From Arenibacter sp041392165 (lineage in GTDB: Bacteria; Bacteroidota; Bacteroidia; Flavobacteriales; Flavobacteriaceae): a stretch of 64,000 nt of DNA. Each line of letters starts with the position of its first letter. Position 1 is the first letter of the stretch. Shown one piece after another: positions 53,397 through 62,874 of this stretch. The stretch covers positions 62,001 to 126,000 of the forward strand of contig JAWKMN010000004.1 in NCBI GenBank assembly GCA_041392165.1, in the 5' to 3' direction. The translations under genes were made by a program, and so were the position numbers. Under the pieces are notes generated by a model, which was not told where the DNA came from, made no database searches, and worked only from the letters and a program-made list of their open reading frames with translations.

Positions 53397-54506
53397 ATGC
53401 AATATAATTGGCAACATAAAAACTGGCCTAATTTCACGTACGATACATCAATAATTGATGAACTCGTTTTAGAATTTGCTTTGGAAACTGGTGAAGTTAA
53501 AGGTTTGATTGATGGCTTAACCAAAGAAGAACAACAAGAAACCATTCTTCAATTTATGATCAACGAAGCTATAAAAACTTCGGAGATAGAAGGAGAGTAT
53601 CATAGTCGGCAGGATGTGATGTCCTCTATCCAAAACCGTTTGGGAATTCATGCTAAATCATCTAATATCAGAGATATTAAGGCTAAAGGTATTGCAGAGC
53701 TAATGGTGGAAGTTCGGGAAAATTATGCAACGGGGTTATCAGAAACCTTAATTATTAACTGGCATCATATTCTATTTTCGAATTCTAGAACTATAACCGG
53801 AGGATCTTATAGAACATCAATGGAACCAATGGTCATCATTTCGGGTAGTATTGGTAAGGAGGTTGTTCATTACGAGGCTCCCCCATCAGAACTTCTAAAA
53901 AAGGAAATGGCTCAGTTTGTCAATTGGTACAACACTCATAGTGTAGGCTCCAATAACATTAAAGAGAGCTTAATCAAAACAGCTATTGCGCATTTGTACT
54001 TTGAGTCGATACACCCGTTTGAAGACGGCAACGGTCGTATAGGACGTGCAATAGCTGAAAAATGTCTCTCGGAATCATTAGGGCGCCCCCTAATTTTGAG
54101 TATCTCCACCACCATAGAGAAAGATAAAACGGCCTATTACGATGCTCTTAAACAGGCCCAAAGAAGATTGGATATTACTGAGTGGATCTGTTATTTCTCA
54201 CAAACTATTTTGAATGCTCAAAAACAAGCCAAAACCATTATAAGATTCACCCTGGAAAAGGCCAAGTTTCTAGATGAATATAAATTGAAATTAAATGAGC
54301 GTCAAGTAAAGGTAATTATGAAAATGCTTACCTATGGCATCGAAGGATTTCAAGGGGGAATGACGGCTAAGAAATATATGTCTATCGCCAAAACATCCAA
54401 AGCAACTGCTACCCGAGATTTGCAGGATTTGGTTGAAAAACAATGTTTAATTGCTATAGGAGCTGGACGTGGAGTACATTATGAATTGAATTTGAAAAAG
54501 TTTTAA
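53397..54506 (+). CDS. Fic family protein with winged-helix C-terminus
   Basis: 369 residues. N-terminal DUF4172-like domain (YNWQHKNWPNFTYD), inhibitory helix motif T61-S-E-I-E65-G66 (the S/T-x-x-x-E-G/N class II pattern that blocks the active site), and the catalytic Fic motif HPFEDGNGRIGR from His206. The Fic reaction is AMPylation (or a related transfer) of a target hydroxyl using ATP. The C-terminal third has a helix-turn-helix (TAKKYMSIAKTSKATATRDL, QDLVEKQCLIAIGAGRGVHY) indicating DNA binding. The upstream palindrome makes autoregulation likely. Target unknown. Confidence 0.93.
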   Translation: MQYNWQHKNWPNFTYDTSIIDELVLEFALETGEVKGLIDGLTKEEQQETILQFMINEAIKTSEIEGEYHSRQDVMSSIQNRLGIHAKSSNIRDIKAKGIAELMVEVRENYATGLSETLIINWHHILFSNSRTITGGSYRTSMEPMVIISGSIGKEVVHYEAPPSELLKKEMAQFVNWYNTHSVGSNNIKESLIKTAIAHLYFESIHPFEDGNGRIGRAIAEKCLSESLGRPLILSISTTIEKDKTAYYDALKQAQRRLDITEWICYFSQTILNAQKQAKTIIRFTLEKAKFLDEYKLKLNERQVKVIMKMLTYGIEGFQGGMTAKKYMSIAKTSKATATRDLQDLVEKQCLIAIGAGRGVHYELNLKKF

Positions 54507-54663
54507 AATGGCAAATTAGCACTTTGACAAAATATCTCTCCCAAATCATACCATAACTTACCAATCAGCAGTTAATTTGTGGCCTTTGTAATATTCAATG
54601 TAAAGGCTAGTACTTCCACTTTTCAGTTTTTTCCTTCTTAAATGAATTTTCATACGAGATACA

Positions 54664-54708
54664 TTTTTTACACCTTGGATGAAAAAATCAATTTTGAGGT
54701 GTAAAAAA
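54664..54708. terminator. Bidirectional terminator-like inverted repeat
   Basis: TTTTTTACACCT (54664-54675) and AGGTGTAAAAAA (54697-54708) form a perfect 12-base inverted repeat. It lies between the convergent fic and mnmE genes. The A/T-rich ends offer a T run on both strands, though the 21-base loop is longer than usual. Confidence 0.5.
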
Positions 54709-54765
54709 GTACGAAAAATAGGCAATTAAGAGAAATCAAAAATTTAAAAGTTATCAACAAGTATT

Positions 54766-56160
54766 TTATTTGCCGATGCAAAAATTAGCAAAGATATTCC
54801 CCAAAAGATCATCGTTTGTAATCTCACCTGTAATCTCTCCGAAATAATATAGAGCCTGACGAATATCTATTGCCAGTAGGTCTCCAGAAAGACCTGAATC
54901 TAAACCATGTCGCACTTTTTCTATCTCTTCCAGGGCTTTTAACAACGAATCGTAGTGCCTTGTATTGGTTACAATAGTATCGTTATTTCTTAATGCGCCC
55001 GTATTAACAAAACTTAGTAATTTATCCTTTAAGTCTTCTATGCCAATTCCTGATTTAGCTGATAAAAGTTGAAGATCTGAAATTTGGGATTGGATATTTG
55101 AAATTTCATCCTCTGTTAACGTATCAATTTTATTGGCAATAATTATGAGTGGTTTTTGTGGATAATTATTTCTAATCTTCTCAATTTCCACTTTAAAAGC
55201 TTCTACGAAGTTGGCTTCCTTTAAGTTTGTACTATCGGCAAGAAAAACTACTACCTGTGCTTGTTCTATCTTTTCGAAGGTCTTTTTTATACCCATACTT
55301 TCAACCACGTCTTTGGTCTCTCGAATACCTGCTGTATCAATAAATCGGAAACCAATACCTCCAATAGAAATTTCATCTTCAATGGTATCGCGAGTTGTTC
55401 CTGCTATTTCGGAAACAATAGCACGCTCTTCATTTAAAAGTGCATTAAGCAAGGTAGATTTCCCCACATTAGGTTCTCCTACAATAGCTACAGGAATTCC
55501 ATTTTTTATTACATTACCAACAGCAAAAGAATCGATTAAGCGCTTTAAAACGTGATTAATACGCTCAATTAAGGCTTTAAACTGAGAACGATCGGCGAAT
55601 TCTACGTCTTCTTCGGCAAAATCCAATTCCAACTCTATCAGCGAAGCAAAATTTAATAACTCTTCACGAAGCTTAGCGATTTCAGAAGAAAACCCACCGC
55701 GCATTTGTTGTATGGCTATTTGGTGGCTTGCTTCGTTATCCGAAGCAATAAGATCGGCTACGGCCTCGGCCTGACTCAAGTCCATTTTTCCATTTAAAAA
55801 GGCACGAAGGGTAAATTCCCCCGCATTTGCCATGCGGCAACCATTGCGTAAAAACAACTGGATTATTTGTTGTTGAATATAAGGTGAACCATGACAGGAT
55901 ATCTCAACTACATCTTCACCGGTATACGAATGGGGGGCTTTAAAAAGGGATACCAAAACCTCATCAAACAACTTGTCATTTTCCATAATATGCCCCAGGT
56001 GTATGGTATGGCTTTTTTGTTTTCGTAAATCTTTGTTCCGGATCGATCTAAACAAAGGATGGGCCAGGGTAATGGAATCCTTACCTGAAATACGGATTAC
56101 GGCAATGGCACCGGCCCCTGAAGGCGTGGCCAATGCAATGATGTTGTCGTTGGTGATCAT
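54766..56160 (-). CDS. mnmE: tRNA modification GTPase MnmE
   Basis: GTPase that with MnmG makes the 5-carboxymethylaminomethyl group on wobble uridine of certain tRNAs. I chose ATG 56160 (MITNDNIIALATPSGAGAIA), the family start. N-terminal formyl-THF-binding domain (SYTGEDVVEISCHGSPYIQQ), helical domain, G domain with GEPNVGKSTLLNALLNEERA, AGTTRDTIEDE, DTAG and NKID, and the C-terminal CIGK motif carrying the essential cysteine. Normal length. Essential translation function; not linked to the neighbouring fic gene. Confidence 0.97.
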   Translation of the reverse strand: MITNDNIIALATPSGAGAIAVIRISGKDSITLAHPLFRSIRNKDLRKQKSHTIHLGHIMENDKLFDEVLVSLFKAPHSYTGEDVVEISCHGSPYIQQQIIQLFLRNGCRMANAGEFTLRAFLNGKMDLSQAEAVADLIASDNEASHQIAIQQMRGGFSSEIAKLREELLNFASLIELELDFAEEDVEFADRSQFKALIERINHVLKRLIDSFAVGNVIKNGIPVAIVGEPNVGKSTLLNALLNEERAIVSEIAGTTRDTIEDEISIGGIGFRFIDTAGIRETKDVVESMGIKKTFEKIEQAQVVVFLADSTNLKEANFVEAFKVEIEKIRNNYPQKPLIIIANKIDTLTEDEISNIQSQISDLQLLSAKSGIGIEDLKDKLLSFVNTGALRNNDTIVTNTRHYDSLLKALEEIEKVRHGLDSGLSGDLLAIDIRQALYYFGEITGEITNDDLLGNIFANFCIGK

Positions 56161-56472
56161 AGAAAATAATTGACCGTAAAAATACAATATAATATTTTCA
56201 AACCAACGCCATTATCCATTCGCAAATTCGATGGCCAATTATTTATAATGATGTATGTTTACTTTGTATAGTATATAAAAAAGTTTGAAGCCATTGGAAC
56301 AATATCCGCTTGGAAATTATATTTTAACAAAAGAAAGGTGATGACCAATGGTTTTAAGGTCAATTATTTTAGGAAAAATTGCCTAATTTTAATGCTTGAC
56401 CAAATTAGTATAGATTCTTATCAAGATTTGGGGACTAGGCGTATCGCAGGATCTTCAATATAATACTACAGT
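56161..56472. other. AT-rich intergenic region, nothing identified
   Basis: 312 bases between divergent genes. I see no reading frame with coding character, no clear hairpin and no complete TAnnTTTG element. It must contain the promoters for mnmE and the coiled-coil gene. Confidence 0.4.
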
Positions 56473-56925
56473 ATGAAAATAATTAGCGTTTTTACACTAT
56501 TGGCAATGGGTTTGTTATGCCAAATCAACTTGGCACAGGAACCCCAATTGCCAGTTGCTCCAATTGATAATGCAAAACAAATGGAGCAAGAACGGATTTT
56601 GGCCGAAGCCAAAAAGGCCAAGGAGGTTCAAAAGAGAATTGAAAAGGCTGAAAGGGAAGCCAGAAAGTCTGAAAAAGCACAAAAAAAGGTTGAAAAGGAT
56701 TTAAGAAAAAGAGAAAAACTTTCATCGGACATAGATAAAAAGAGAAGGTCCATTGCCAAAGATGAAAAGAAAATTAAAAAGATTCAGGAAAAAATTATCA
56801 AAGATGAAAAAAAGGGAAAACTGTCCCCAATGGAAATGGAAAAGCTTACTCAAAAAATAGAAAAACTGGAAGAAGGAATCGTAAAAGGTAAGGAGAAATT
56901 ACTGAAATTGGAAGGTAAGCAATAA
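56473..56925 (+). CDS. Secreted lysine/glutamate-rich coiled-coil protein
   Basis: 150 residues. A signal peptide (MKIISVFTLLAMGLLCQINL, cleavage near AQ) precedes a single long charged coiled coil from about residue 36 to the end (EQERILAEAKKAKEVQKRIE, RKREKLSSDIDKKRRSIAKD, KLTQKIEKLEEGIVKGKEKL). Charge is balanced, with heptad spacing. No family assigned; likely periplasmic. It stands alone and is followed by a good terminator. Confidence 0.75.
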   Translation: MKIISVFTLLAMGLLCQINLAQEPQLPVAPIDNAKQMEQERILAEAKKAKEVQKRIEKAEREARKSEKAQKKVEKDLRKREKLSSDIDKKRRSIAKDEKKIKKIQEKIIKDEKKGKLSPMEMEKLTQKIEKLEEGIVKGKEKLLKLEGKQ

Positions 56926-57014
56926 GTCCTGTATTATTGTAACATGCTCATTGTTTATAACTTAACCGGTGCCAACATAGTAGAAATGTAGGTGCGGTCT
57001 TTCATGTCAGGGGA

Positions 57015-57052
57015 CAAAAAAGCCGTATTTTTTATAGGATACGGCTTTTTTT
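57015..57052. terminator. Strong bidirectional terminator
   Basis: AAAAAAGCCGTAT (57016-57028) pairs with ATACGGCTTTTTT (57039-57051) around TTTTTATAGG. It lies between convergent genes, and the A/T tails give T runs in both directions, so it can serve both the coiled-coil gene and dnaN. Confidence 0.85.
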
Positions 57053-57107
57053 ATAGTGAAAGAGTGGGGTGTATTTTGAATTTAACTTTCAAGTTAAACA
57101 TCTATTT

Positions 57108-58226
57108 CTAACTGTTCAGCATTACGGGCATTACCAGCATGGTTACATTTTCACCTTCGTCCAAACCATCAATAGGGGTAAGGATTCCGGCCCTGTTGGG
57201 AAGGCTCATTTCCAATTGCACATCATCCGATGTCAGGTTGTTCAGCATTTCCACCAAGAATCTTGAGTTAAACCCTATCTGCATGTCGTCGCCTTGGTAA
57301 GAGCAGGTCAACCGTTCTTCCGCCTTATTGCTGTAATCTATATCTTCTGCAGAAATATTGAGTTCCGCACCGGCAATCTTTAATCTTATTTGATGGGTGG
57401 TCTTATTGGAAAAAATGGAAACCCTTCTTACCGAACTTAACAATTGGTTTCGGGCTATGGATAGTTTATTTGGATTTTCTTTCGGAATTACCGCTTCGTA
57501 ATTTGGGTATTTGCCATCGATCAACCTACAAATAAGGATGGTGTTTTCAAAACTGAACTTGGCGTTACTTTCATTATACTCAATAAGTACTTCCGTTTCA
57601 CTGCCGGCCAAAATCCCCTTTAATAAGTTCAAAGGTTTTTTGGGCATTATAAATTCGGCCACTTTGGAAGCAGTGACATCCGTTCGTTGGTATTTTACCA
57701 ATTTATGGGCATCTGTAGCTACAAAGGTTAAGCTTTCCGGTGAAAATTGAAAAAAGACACCGCTCATTACCGGTCTCAGATCATCATTCCCGGCAGCAAA
57801 AATAGTTTTGTTGATGGCAGTTGCCAATATGTCCCCAAGTACTGTGGTAGCGGACGGATTGGACAATTCCACTGATTTTGGAAATTCGGCACCATCAGCG
57901 TAGGCCAAGGCATATTTACCGTGGTTGGAACTGATTTCGACCGTATTATTATCCTCTACAACAAAAGTTAAGGGTTGTTCCGGAAAGGTCTTTAAGATTT
58001 CCAACAACAGTTTTGCAGGAACAGCAATGGTTCCCTCATTGTCCGAATCCACTTCCAATACAGAACTCATCGTAGTTTCCAAATCGGAAGCCGAAACGGT
58101 AAGTTCCCTTTGGTTTAAATCGAAGAGAAAATTGTCTAGAATGGGCAGGGTATTACTGTTATTGATGACCCCACCTAAAACTTGGAGTTGTTTTAGTAAA
58201 TAAGTACTGGATACTATAAATTTCAT
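57108..58226 (-). CDS. dnaN: DNA polymerase III sliding clamp, beta subunit
   Basis: 372 residues, three-domain clamp. Starts MKFIVSSTYLLKQLQVLGGV and continues with NTLPILDNFLFDLNQRELTV, ISSNHGKYALAYADGAEFPK, NDDLRPVMSGVFFQFSPESL, LIDGKYPNYEAVIPKENPNK, ending LEMSLPNRAGILTPIDGLDE and VTMLVMPVMLNS, the typical hydrophobic C-terminal tail. Ring-shaped dimer that tethers polymerases. It is downstream of gldG on the same strand, a neighbourhood seen in Flavobacteriia. Confidence 0.97.
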   Translation of the reverse strand: MKFIVSSTYLLKQLQVLGGVINNSNTLPILDNFLFDLNQRELTVSASDLETTMSSVLEVDSDNEGTIAVPAKLLLEILKTFPEQPLTFVVEDNNTVEISSNHGKYALAYADGAEFPKSVELSNPSATTVLGDILATAINKTIFAAGNDDLRPVMSGVFFQFSPESLTFVATDAHKLVKYQRTDVTASKVAEFIMPKKPLNLLKGILAGSETEVLIEYNESNAKFSFENTILICRLIDGKYPNYEAVIPKENPNKLSIARNQLLSSVRRVSIFSNKTTHQIRLKIAGAELNISAEDIDYSNKAEERLTCSYQGDDMQIGFNSRFLVEMLNNLTSDDVQLEMSLPNRAGILTPIDGLDEGENVTMLVMPVMLNS

Positions 58227-58371
58227 TAGTTTATTTTTTTTAAGGAATCTACATTATTGTACAACCTAAAACAGGGTTCGAATATCTGTCTGAATCCATA
58301 ATATTCCTCAAATTACGGTGAAAACAAAGATATTTTAAATGTCCTTTTTAAGGAAACAAACTTATCAACAC

Positions 58372-60036
58372 TTATGTTCCGTATTTTTTCTTTCGAAAGG
58401 TGTGGATTAGGAAACCAAAAATAAAGGTCAAACATAGGGGTAGGCCAATATTAATCAACTGCCATTTGTTTTTTTGGTCATTAATTTTTTCCCCGTCCAA
58501 GAATGGGATGGCTACTTTTTTGTTCCGAATGTTTATAAGTCCGGTATCGTCCAAGAGGTAATTAAGACAATTTATAAGAAATTCCTTGTTGCCATAAAAG
58601 TTGTTTGTCCATTTATCATAACCCAATTCCAAAGGTCTGCCGTTTCGGACTTGGTTTCTTATGAGGTCACCGTCCGCTAGCACTATCATTTTGTTTTCAG
58701 GGCCTTGATCTGCAATTTTATCCAGCTTAAGTGGTTTTACCCGGTTCAGGAACGCTGATTTGAAGGCGCCTTCCACCAATACTCCCAAAATCTTATTTCC
58801 ATTATTATATAGATCTTTATCCGGAGGCGTATTTATAATATCCAATCGAATGGGCCTGGGCACTGCTTCGGTTTTGGATAAGGGCGAACTACTGAGCAGC
58901 ACCTGTTTTCTGTACTCATTGGCCAGGGTATCCAAACTACCCGTGAATTGGAACCGTACCGCTTCCAAATTGTTGTTTATGGGATGGTCGTTTTTGGAAA
59001 AGACCATAGGGTTGTAGTACCAGGGAACGGGGTTGTATAGGGAACTGTTCCCCTCTCCGCTAGCCAGGACTATTTGGGTAAAATATAGGTCGTTGATAAG
59101 ATCTGCATTTAAACGAATCCCGTATTTAAAGAAAAAATCGTTCAGCTTAAGATGGCGTGGAAGGGCCATGGCAGTACCTTCTTGGTTAAAGAGGCTATCC
59201 AGTTCCATAGCCACTTGATCTATGAGCCAAAGCGATTTGCCGCCTCCCGTAATATATTGGTCCAAAATAAACTTTTCTTCATCGCTAAAGGCCTCTGTAG
59301 GCTTTGCAATAAGGGCAAGGTCAAAACTTTTTAATTGTTCCAAGACTTTTTTTGGATCGGTGGCTACAGAATCTAAGGTAATGGCCCCAATGTTGTAATA
59401 CTCCTTTATGGTGGTCAAATAATCTGCCATATAAATATCGGACAACTCCCCATTGCCCTTAATAATGGCTATTTTCTTCTTTTCCTTAATATTTAATTTT
59501 GTGAAAGCATCTGCAAAGGCATATTCCAAATGTTGAACGGAATTGTTTACCCGTTCCTCCGTGGTAGCACCAAGTTTGTTTTTTAACAAGGGGACCTTTA
59601 CGGTGCTGTTGTTGTAATTGACCATGGCCCATGGAAAGATAATCTCTTGGGATACCTTTCCGTGCTGTTCAACTGTTACGTTGGTGGGAGTAAGGCCCAA
59701 AGCCTGTAAATCAGTAATAACATCATCAATCTGAGGGGTTCCTTCAAGCGGATTTACAAAATTGAATTTTATATTTTTGTTTTCTGCTCCAAATTCCTCT
59801 AAAAGCTGCTGCGTTTCCAACTTCATTTTTATAAATTCGGGAGGAAGATTTCCGTCGAGCAGAATATCTACAATTACCGGAGCGCTAAACTGTCCAACAG
59901 AATTTAAAGCCGCCTGGGAAAGGGTATATCTGCTGTCCTCGGTAAGGTCCATTCTTGTATAGAAATAGTTCGCCAGTATATTTACGATCAGTAATAGGGC
60001 AATAGCTTTGATTATGGGCAATACACCTTTCTTCAT
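58372..60036 (-). CDS. gldG: Gliding motility ABC transporter component GldG
   Basis: 554 residues. An N-terminal membrane segment (IKAIALLLIVNILANYFY), a large periplasmic region beginning LTEDSRYTLSQAALNSVGQF, typical for the GldG/DUF of substrate-binding-like subunits, and a C-terminal membrane anchor (INIGLPLCLTFIFGFLIHTF) followed by RKKKYGT. With GldF and the GldA ATPase (not in this window) it forms a transporter needed for gliding in model flavobacteria. Its start overlaps the gldF stop by one base (TAATG). Confidence 0.93.
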   Translation of the reverse strand: MKKGVLPIIKAIALLLIVNILANYFYTRMDLTEDSRYTLSQAALNSVGQFSAPVIVDILLDGNLPPEFIKMKLETQQLLEEFGAENKNIKFNFVNPLEGTPQIDDVITDLQALGLTPTNVTVEQHGKVSQEIIFPWAMVNYNNSTVKVPLLKNKLGATTEERVNNSVQHLEYAFADAFTKLNIKEKKKIAIIKGNGELSDIYMADYLTTIKEYYNIGAITLDSVATDPKKVLEQLKSFDLALIAKPTEAFSDEEKFILDQYITGGGKSLWLIDQVAMELDSLFNQEGTAMALPRHLKLNDFFFKYGIRLNADLINDLYFTQIVLASGEGNSSLYNPVPWYYNPMVFSKNDHPINNNLEAVRFQFTGSLDTLANEYRKQVLLSSSPLSKTEAVPRPIRLDIINTPPDKDLYNNGNKILGVLVEGAFKSAFLNRVKPLKLDKIADQGPENKMIVLADGDLIRNQVRNGRPLELGYDKWTNNFYGNKEFLINCLNYLLDDTGLINIRNKKVAIPFLDGEKINDQKNKWQLINIGLPLCLTFIFGFLIHTFRKKKYGT

Positions 60037-60767
60037 TACCTATTTTGGTTTTTTAGTCGATTAACGGTCAGGTATAGGAAGAATAGGGTAAGACTTGTGA
60101 AATAAATAATGTCCCTGGTATCCAGTACCCCCCTGGCAATACTTTCAAAATGGACCTTCATTCCTATTTGTTCCACCAAAGGCACCATAGGGCCATTGGG
60201 CAATATGGTAGCCAGGCTTTCAAAGGCGAAGAGCATAACAAAGCAGAGTACCGTACCGATTATAAAGGCTACAATTTGGTTTTCCGATAGGGTAGAGGCA
60301 AATAGCCCAATAGCGGTATAGTTTGCCATTAGAAACAATAGCCCAAAATAAGAGCCCATTACCATGCCCATATCCAGATTGCCAATGGTTGCGCCCAACT
60401 GGGAAATGGTATACACATAGAGAAGGGTAGGCAATATAGCCAGCAATGCCAGACATAAGGAACCTAAGAACTTTCCCAGAACCGTTTCCCATAAGGAAAT
60501 GGGCTTTATAAAAAGCAGTTCCAAAGTGCCCAGTTTTTTTTCCTCCGAAAAACTTTTCATGGTAATGGCGGGAATCAGAAAAAGAAAGATCCAGGGAACA
60601 AGATGAAAGAAATTGCCCAAATCGGCAAAACCGTATTCAAATATGTTGAAAGGTCCCTTAAATACCCATAGGAACAGGCCTGTGAGCACTAAAAACAATC
60701 CTATGACCAGATAACCGATAGGTGAGGTAAAAAAAGATTGAATTTCTCTTTTAAATATGGCAATCAT
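60036..60767 (-). CDS. gldF: Gliding motility ABC transporter permease GldF
   Basis: 243 residues with six membrane helices: MIAIFKREIQSFFTSPIGYL, FHLVPWIFLFLIPAITMKSF, LGKFLGSLCLALLAILPTLL, MVMGSYFGLLFLMANYTAIG, IVAFIIGTVLCFVMLFAFES and a C-terminal helix. The EEKKLGTLELLFIKPIS segment is typical for ABC-2 type permeases. It is translated with gldG. Confidence 0.95.
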   Translation of the reverse strand: MIAIFKREIQSFFTSPIGYLVIGLFLVLTGLFLWVFKGPFNIFEYGFADLGNFFHLVPWIFLFLIPAITMKSFSEEKKLGTLELLFIKPISLWETVLGKFLGSLCLALLAILPTLLYVYTISQLGATIGNLDMGMVMGSYFGLLFLMANYTAIGLFASTLSENQIVAFIIGTVLCFVMLFAFESLATILPNGPMVPLVEQIGMKVHFESIARGVLDTRDIIYFTSLTLFFLYLTVNRLKNQNR

Positions 60768-60949
60768 GTATATTGGTTAATCGTTTTCTTTTTATAAGGT
60801 TCCAAACCGGTCCGTACCCGTATAAAATGGTTTGCTCTCCCGCCCGTTGCAATTTCTTGCTGTTGTTTTCAATAGTTGGCCCCAAAACTAGCAATATTTT
60901 CCTTTTTAAGACTGATTTTACAATTCTCGCCAACATTTGTGTCTTGTAT

Positions 60950-61780
60950 TTATGTGAAATTGATCATTACGGTATCCCTATAATCAAGACCCAATAGGGT
61001 AGAGGCCCCGCCCACGGTGTTTAGGTCGCTCTTATATATGGCGATTTCTATATATCCCGAAGAGTTGAATAGGGCCAGCAGTTCCCCGGGCGATTTCCGC
61101 TGACTTTTATCCAAGTCATAATTTATGATATCACTGTATTTTTTTTGGATCTCCTTAATTTTTTTATTTCGGGCATGTAGTTCAAAAGGCCTGCCCTTGC
61201 CAATGGATTTGAAGATATTTTGTTGAATGTTGGTTACCACATTACCGTAGTTGTCTATATAAATGACACTTCCGGATATGGTCTTGCCATCATCGGAAAT
61301 TCTTGGATTGAACTCCCTAAGGTCTTTTAGGTTTTTAAAGGGCCTACCTATTACTTCCAATTTTCCACCTCTTGCGATATGGCTGGCAGCCTTAACAAAA
61401 ACATCCATTTCGGGAAACGGACTATCAATGGTATTGGGCAATTGAATTTCTATTACTTTTTCCGGGACTATTTCAGAAATGATAAGCCCTATCACCCCAT
61501 TGTTGGCCATAATAAAATAGTGGTCGTCCACTAAAACGGCAATATGTTGGTTTTCCGGTGTCAATTCAGAATCCACTCCCACGATATGGATACTGCCATC
61601 AGGAAAATTTTTGTATGAATTTTTAAGTATGTAGGCGCATTCCTGAATGTTGAAAGGCGATATGGAATGTGAAATATCAACAATTTTTGCGTCCGACAAT
61701 TCCTTGTAAATTGTCCCTTTTATGGCACCTACAAAATGGTCTTTATGTCCAAAATCAGTAGTTAAAGTAATTATAGCCAT
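60950..61780 (-). CDS. SAM hydrolase / SAM hydroxide adenosyltransferase (DUF62)
   Basis: 276 residues of the fluorinase-like DUF62 family, which uses water (hydroxide) to split S-adenosylmethionine into adenosine and methionine. Start MAIITLTTDFGHKDHFVGAI matches the family, with DISHSISPFNIQECAYILKN, GSIHIVGVDSELTPENQHIA, ANNGVIGLI and SGSVIYIDNYGNVVTNI. The C-terminal LLALFNSSGYIEIAIYKSDL is also typical. Cytoplasmic. It lies upstream of gldF with 182 bases in between that contain no convincing gene. Confidence 0.92.
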   Translation of the reverse strand: MAIITLTTDFGHKDHFVGAIKGTIYKELSDAKIVDISHSISPFNIQECAYILKNSYKNFPDGSIHIVGVDSELTPENQHIAVLVDDHYFIMANNGVIGLIISEIVPEKVIEIQLPNTIDSPFPEMDVFVKAASHIARGGKLEVIGRPFKNLKDLREFNPRISDDGKTISGSVIYIDNYGNVVTNIQQNIFKSIGKGRPFELHARNKKIKEIQKKYSDIINYDLDKSQRKSPGELLALFNSSGYIEIAIYKSDLNTVGGASTLLGLDYRDTVMINFT

Positions 61781-61910
61781 ATAGGACTGTTGATATGTTT
61801 TTGGTTTGGCAAGTTGTTTTTTTACTTAAGTTTGTTGAACAAAATTACATAAAAAAATAGCGAACCAAAATATATATTTCATAACTAATCCTTTATAACA
61901 CCTCTCTTTT

Positions 61911-62864
61911 TTGAACGAACTTATAATAGAACTTACCGACATTAGCCCAAGGGAATTTTTTGGACAGAGCAATGAGAACATTGATTTGCTGAAAAAGCAT
62001 TTTCCCAAGCTTAAGATTGTTGCCCGTGGCAACAAAATTAAGGTCTATGGCGACGAAGACCTATTGGATGAATTCGATAAAAAGTTCGACCTGCTTACCG
62101 CCCATTATGCCAAGTATAATAAATTGGATGAAAATAGCATTGAGCGAATCCTTGCGGGCAATGGGCAAGAAGTGTTGGAATCTTCGGAAATTAGTGGCGA
62201 AGTTTTGGTACATGGGGTAAGTGGTAGGCTTATCAAGGCGCAAACCGTAAACCAGCGAAGATTGGTGGATGCGGCCAGAAACAATGATATGGTATTTGCC
62301 GTAGGACCTGCGGGAACAGGAAAAACATATACAGGCGTGGCCTTGGCGGTAAAAGCATTGAAGGAAAAACAGGTAAAACGTATCATATTGACCAGACCAG
62401 CCGTGGAGGCCGGAGAAAATTTAGGTTTTTTGCCGGGAGATCTTAAGGAAAAGTTGGATCCCTATATGCAGCCTTTATACGATGCCCTACGGGATATGAT
62501 AGCACCGGAAAAACTGGCCCATTATATAGAGAATGGCACCATACAGATAGCTCCTATGGCTTTTATGCGCGGTAGGACTTTGGACAATGCCTTTGTAATT
62601 TTGGATGAGGCCCAGAACACTACCCATGCCCAAATGAAAATGTTCCTGACGAGAATGGGGAAAAATGCCAAATTTTTGATCAATGGGGATCCGGGCCAAA
62701 TTGATTTGCCAAGGCGGTTCATCTCCGGATTAAAGGAAGCCCTATTGGTTCTGCAGAACATTGAAGGGATAGAGATTATTTATTTGGACGATAAGGATGT
62801 GATAAGGCATAAATTGGTTAAAAAGGTTATCGAAGCCTATAAGGGAATTGAGCATAACAATTGA
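61911..62864 (+). CDS. PhoH family protein (ATPase)
   Basis: 317 residues. I accept a TTG start at 61911 because the product, NELIIELTDISPREFFGQSN, begins exactly as the family does and no ATG lies in frame nearby upstream. The P-loop GPAGTGKT is at 132-139, with LTRPAVEAGENLGFLPGDLK, PYMQPLYDAL, MAFMRGRTLDNAFVILDEAQ (Walker B) and NGDPGQIDLP. A KH-like region may lie in the N-terminal 90 residues. PhoH-like ATPases are linked to RNA metabolism. The purC gene follows by 10 bases. Confidence 0.93.
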   Translation: MNELIIELTDISPREFFGQSNENIDLLKKHFPKLKIVARGNKIKVYGDEDLLDEFDKKFDLLTAHYAKYNKLDENSIERILAGNGQEVLESSEISGEVLVHGVSGRLIKAQTVNQRRLVDAARNNDMVFAVGPAGTGKTYTGVALAVKALKEKQVKRIILTRPAVEAGENLGFLPGDLKEKLDPYMQPLYDALRDMIAPEKLAHYIENGTIQIAPMAFMRGRTLDNAFVILDEAQNTTHAQMKMFLTRMGKNAKFLINGDPGQIDLPRRFISGLKEALLVLQNIEGIEIIYLDDKDVIRHKLVKKVIEAYKGIEHNN

Positions 62865-62874
62865 TATTTACAGC

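Noticed and set aside
60751..60936. 61-residue open frame upstream of gldF
   Set aside because: Overlaps the gldF start and has no family features; the spacer probably only holds the gldF promoter.
61863..61911. Earlier ATG start for the PhoH gene
   Set aside because: No in-frame ATG with family similarity precedes 61911; the TTG start gives the exact family N-terminus.
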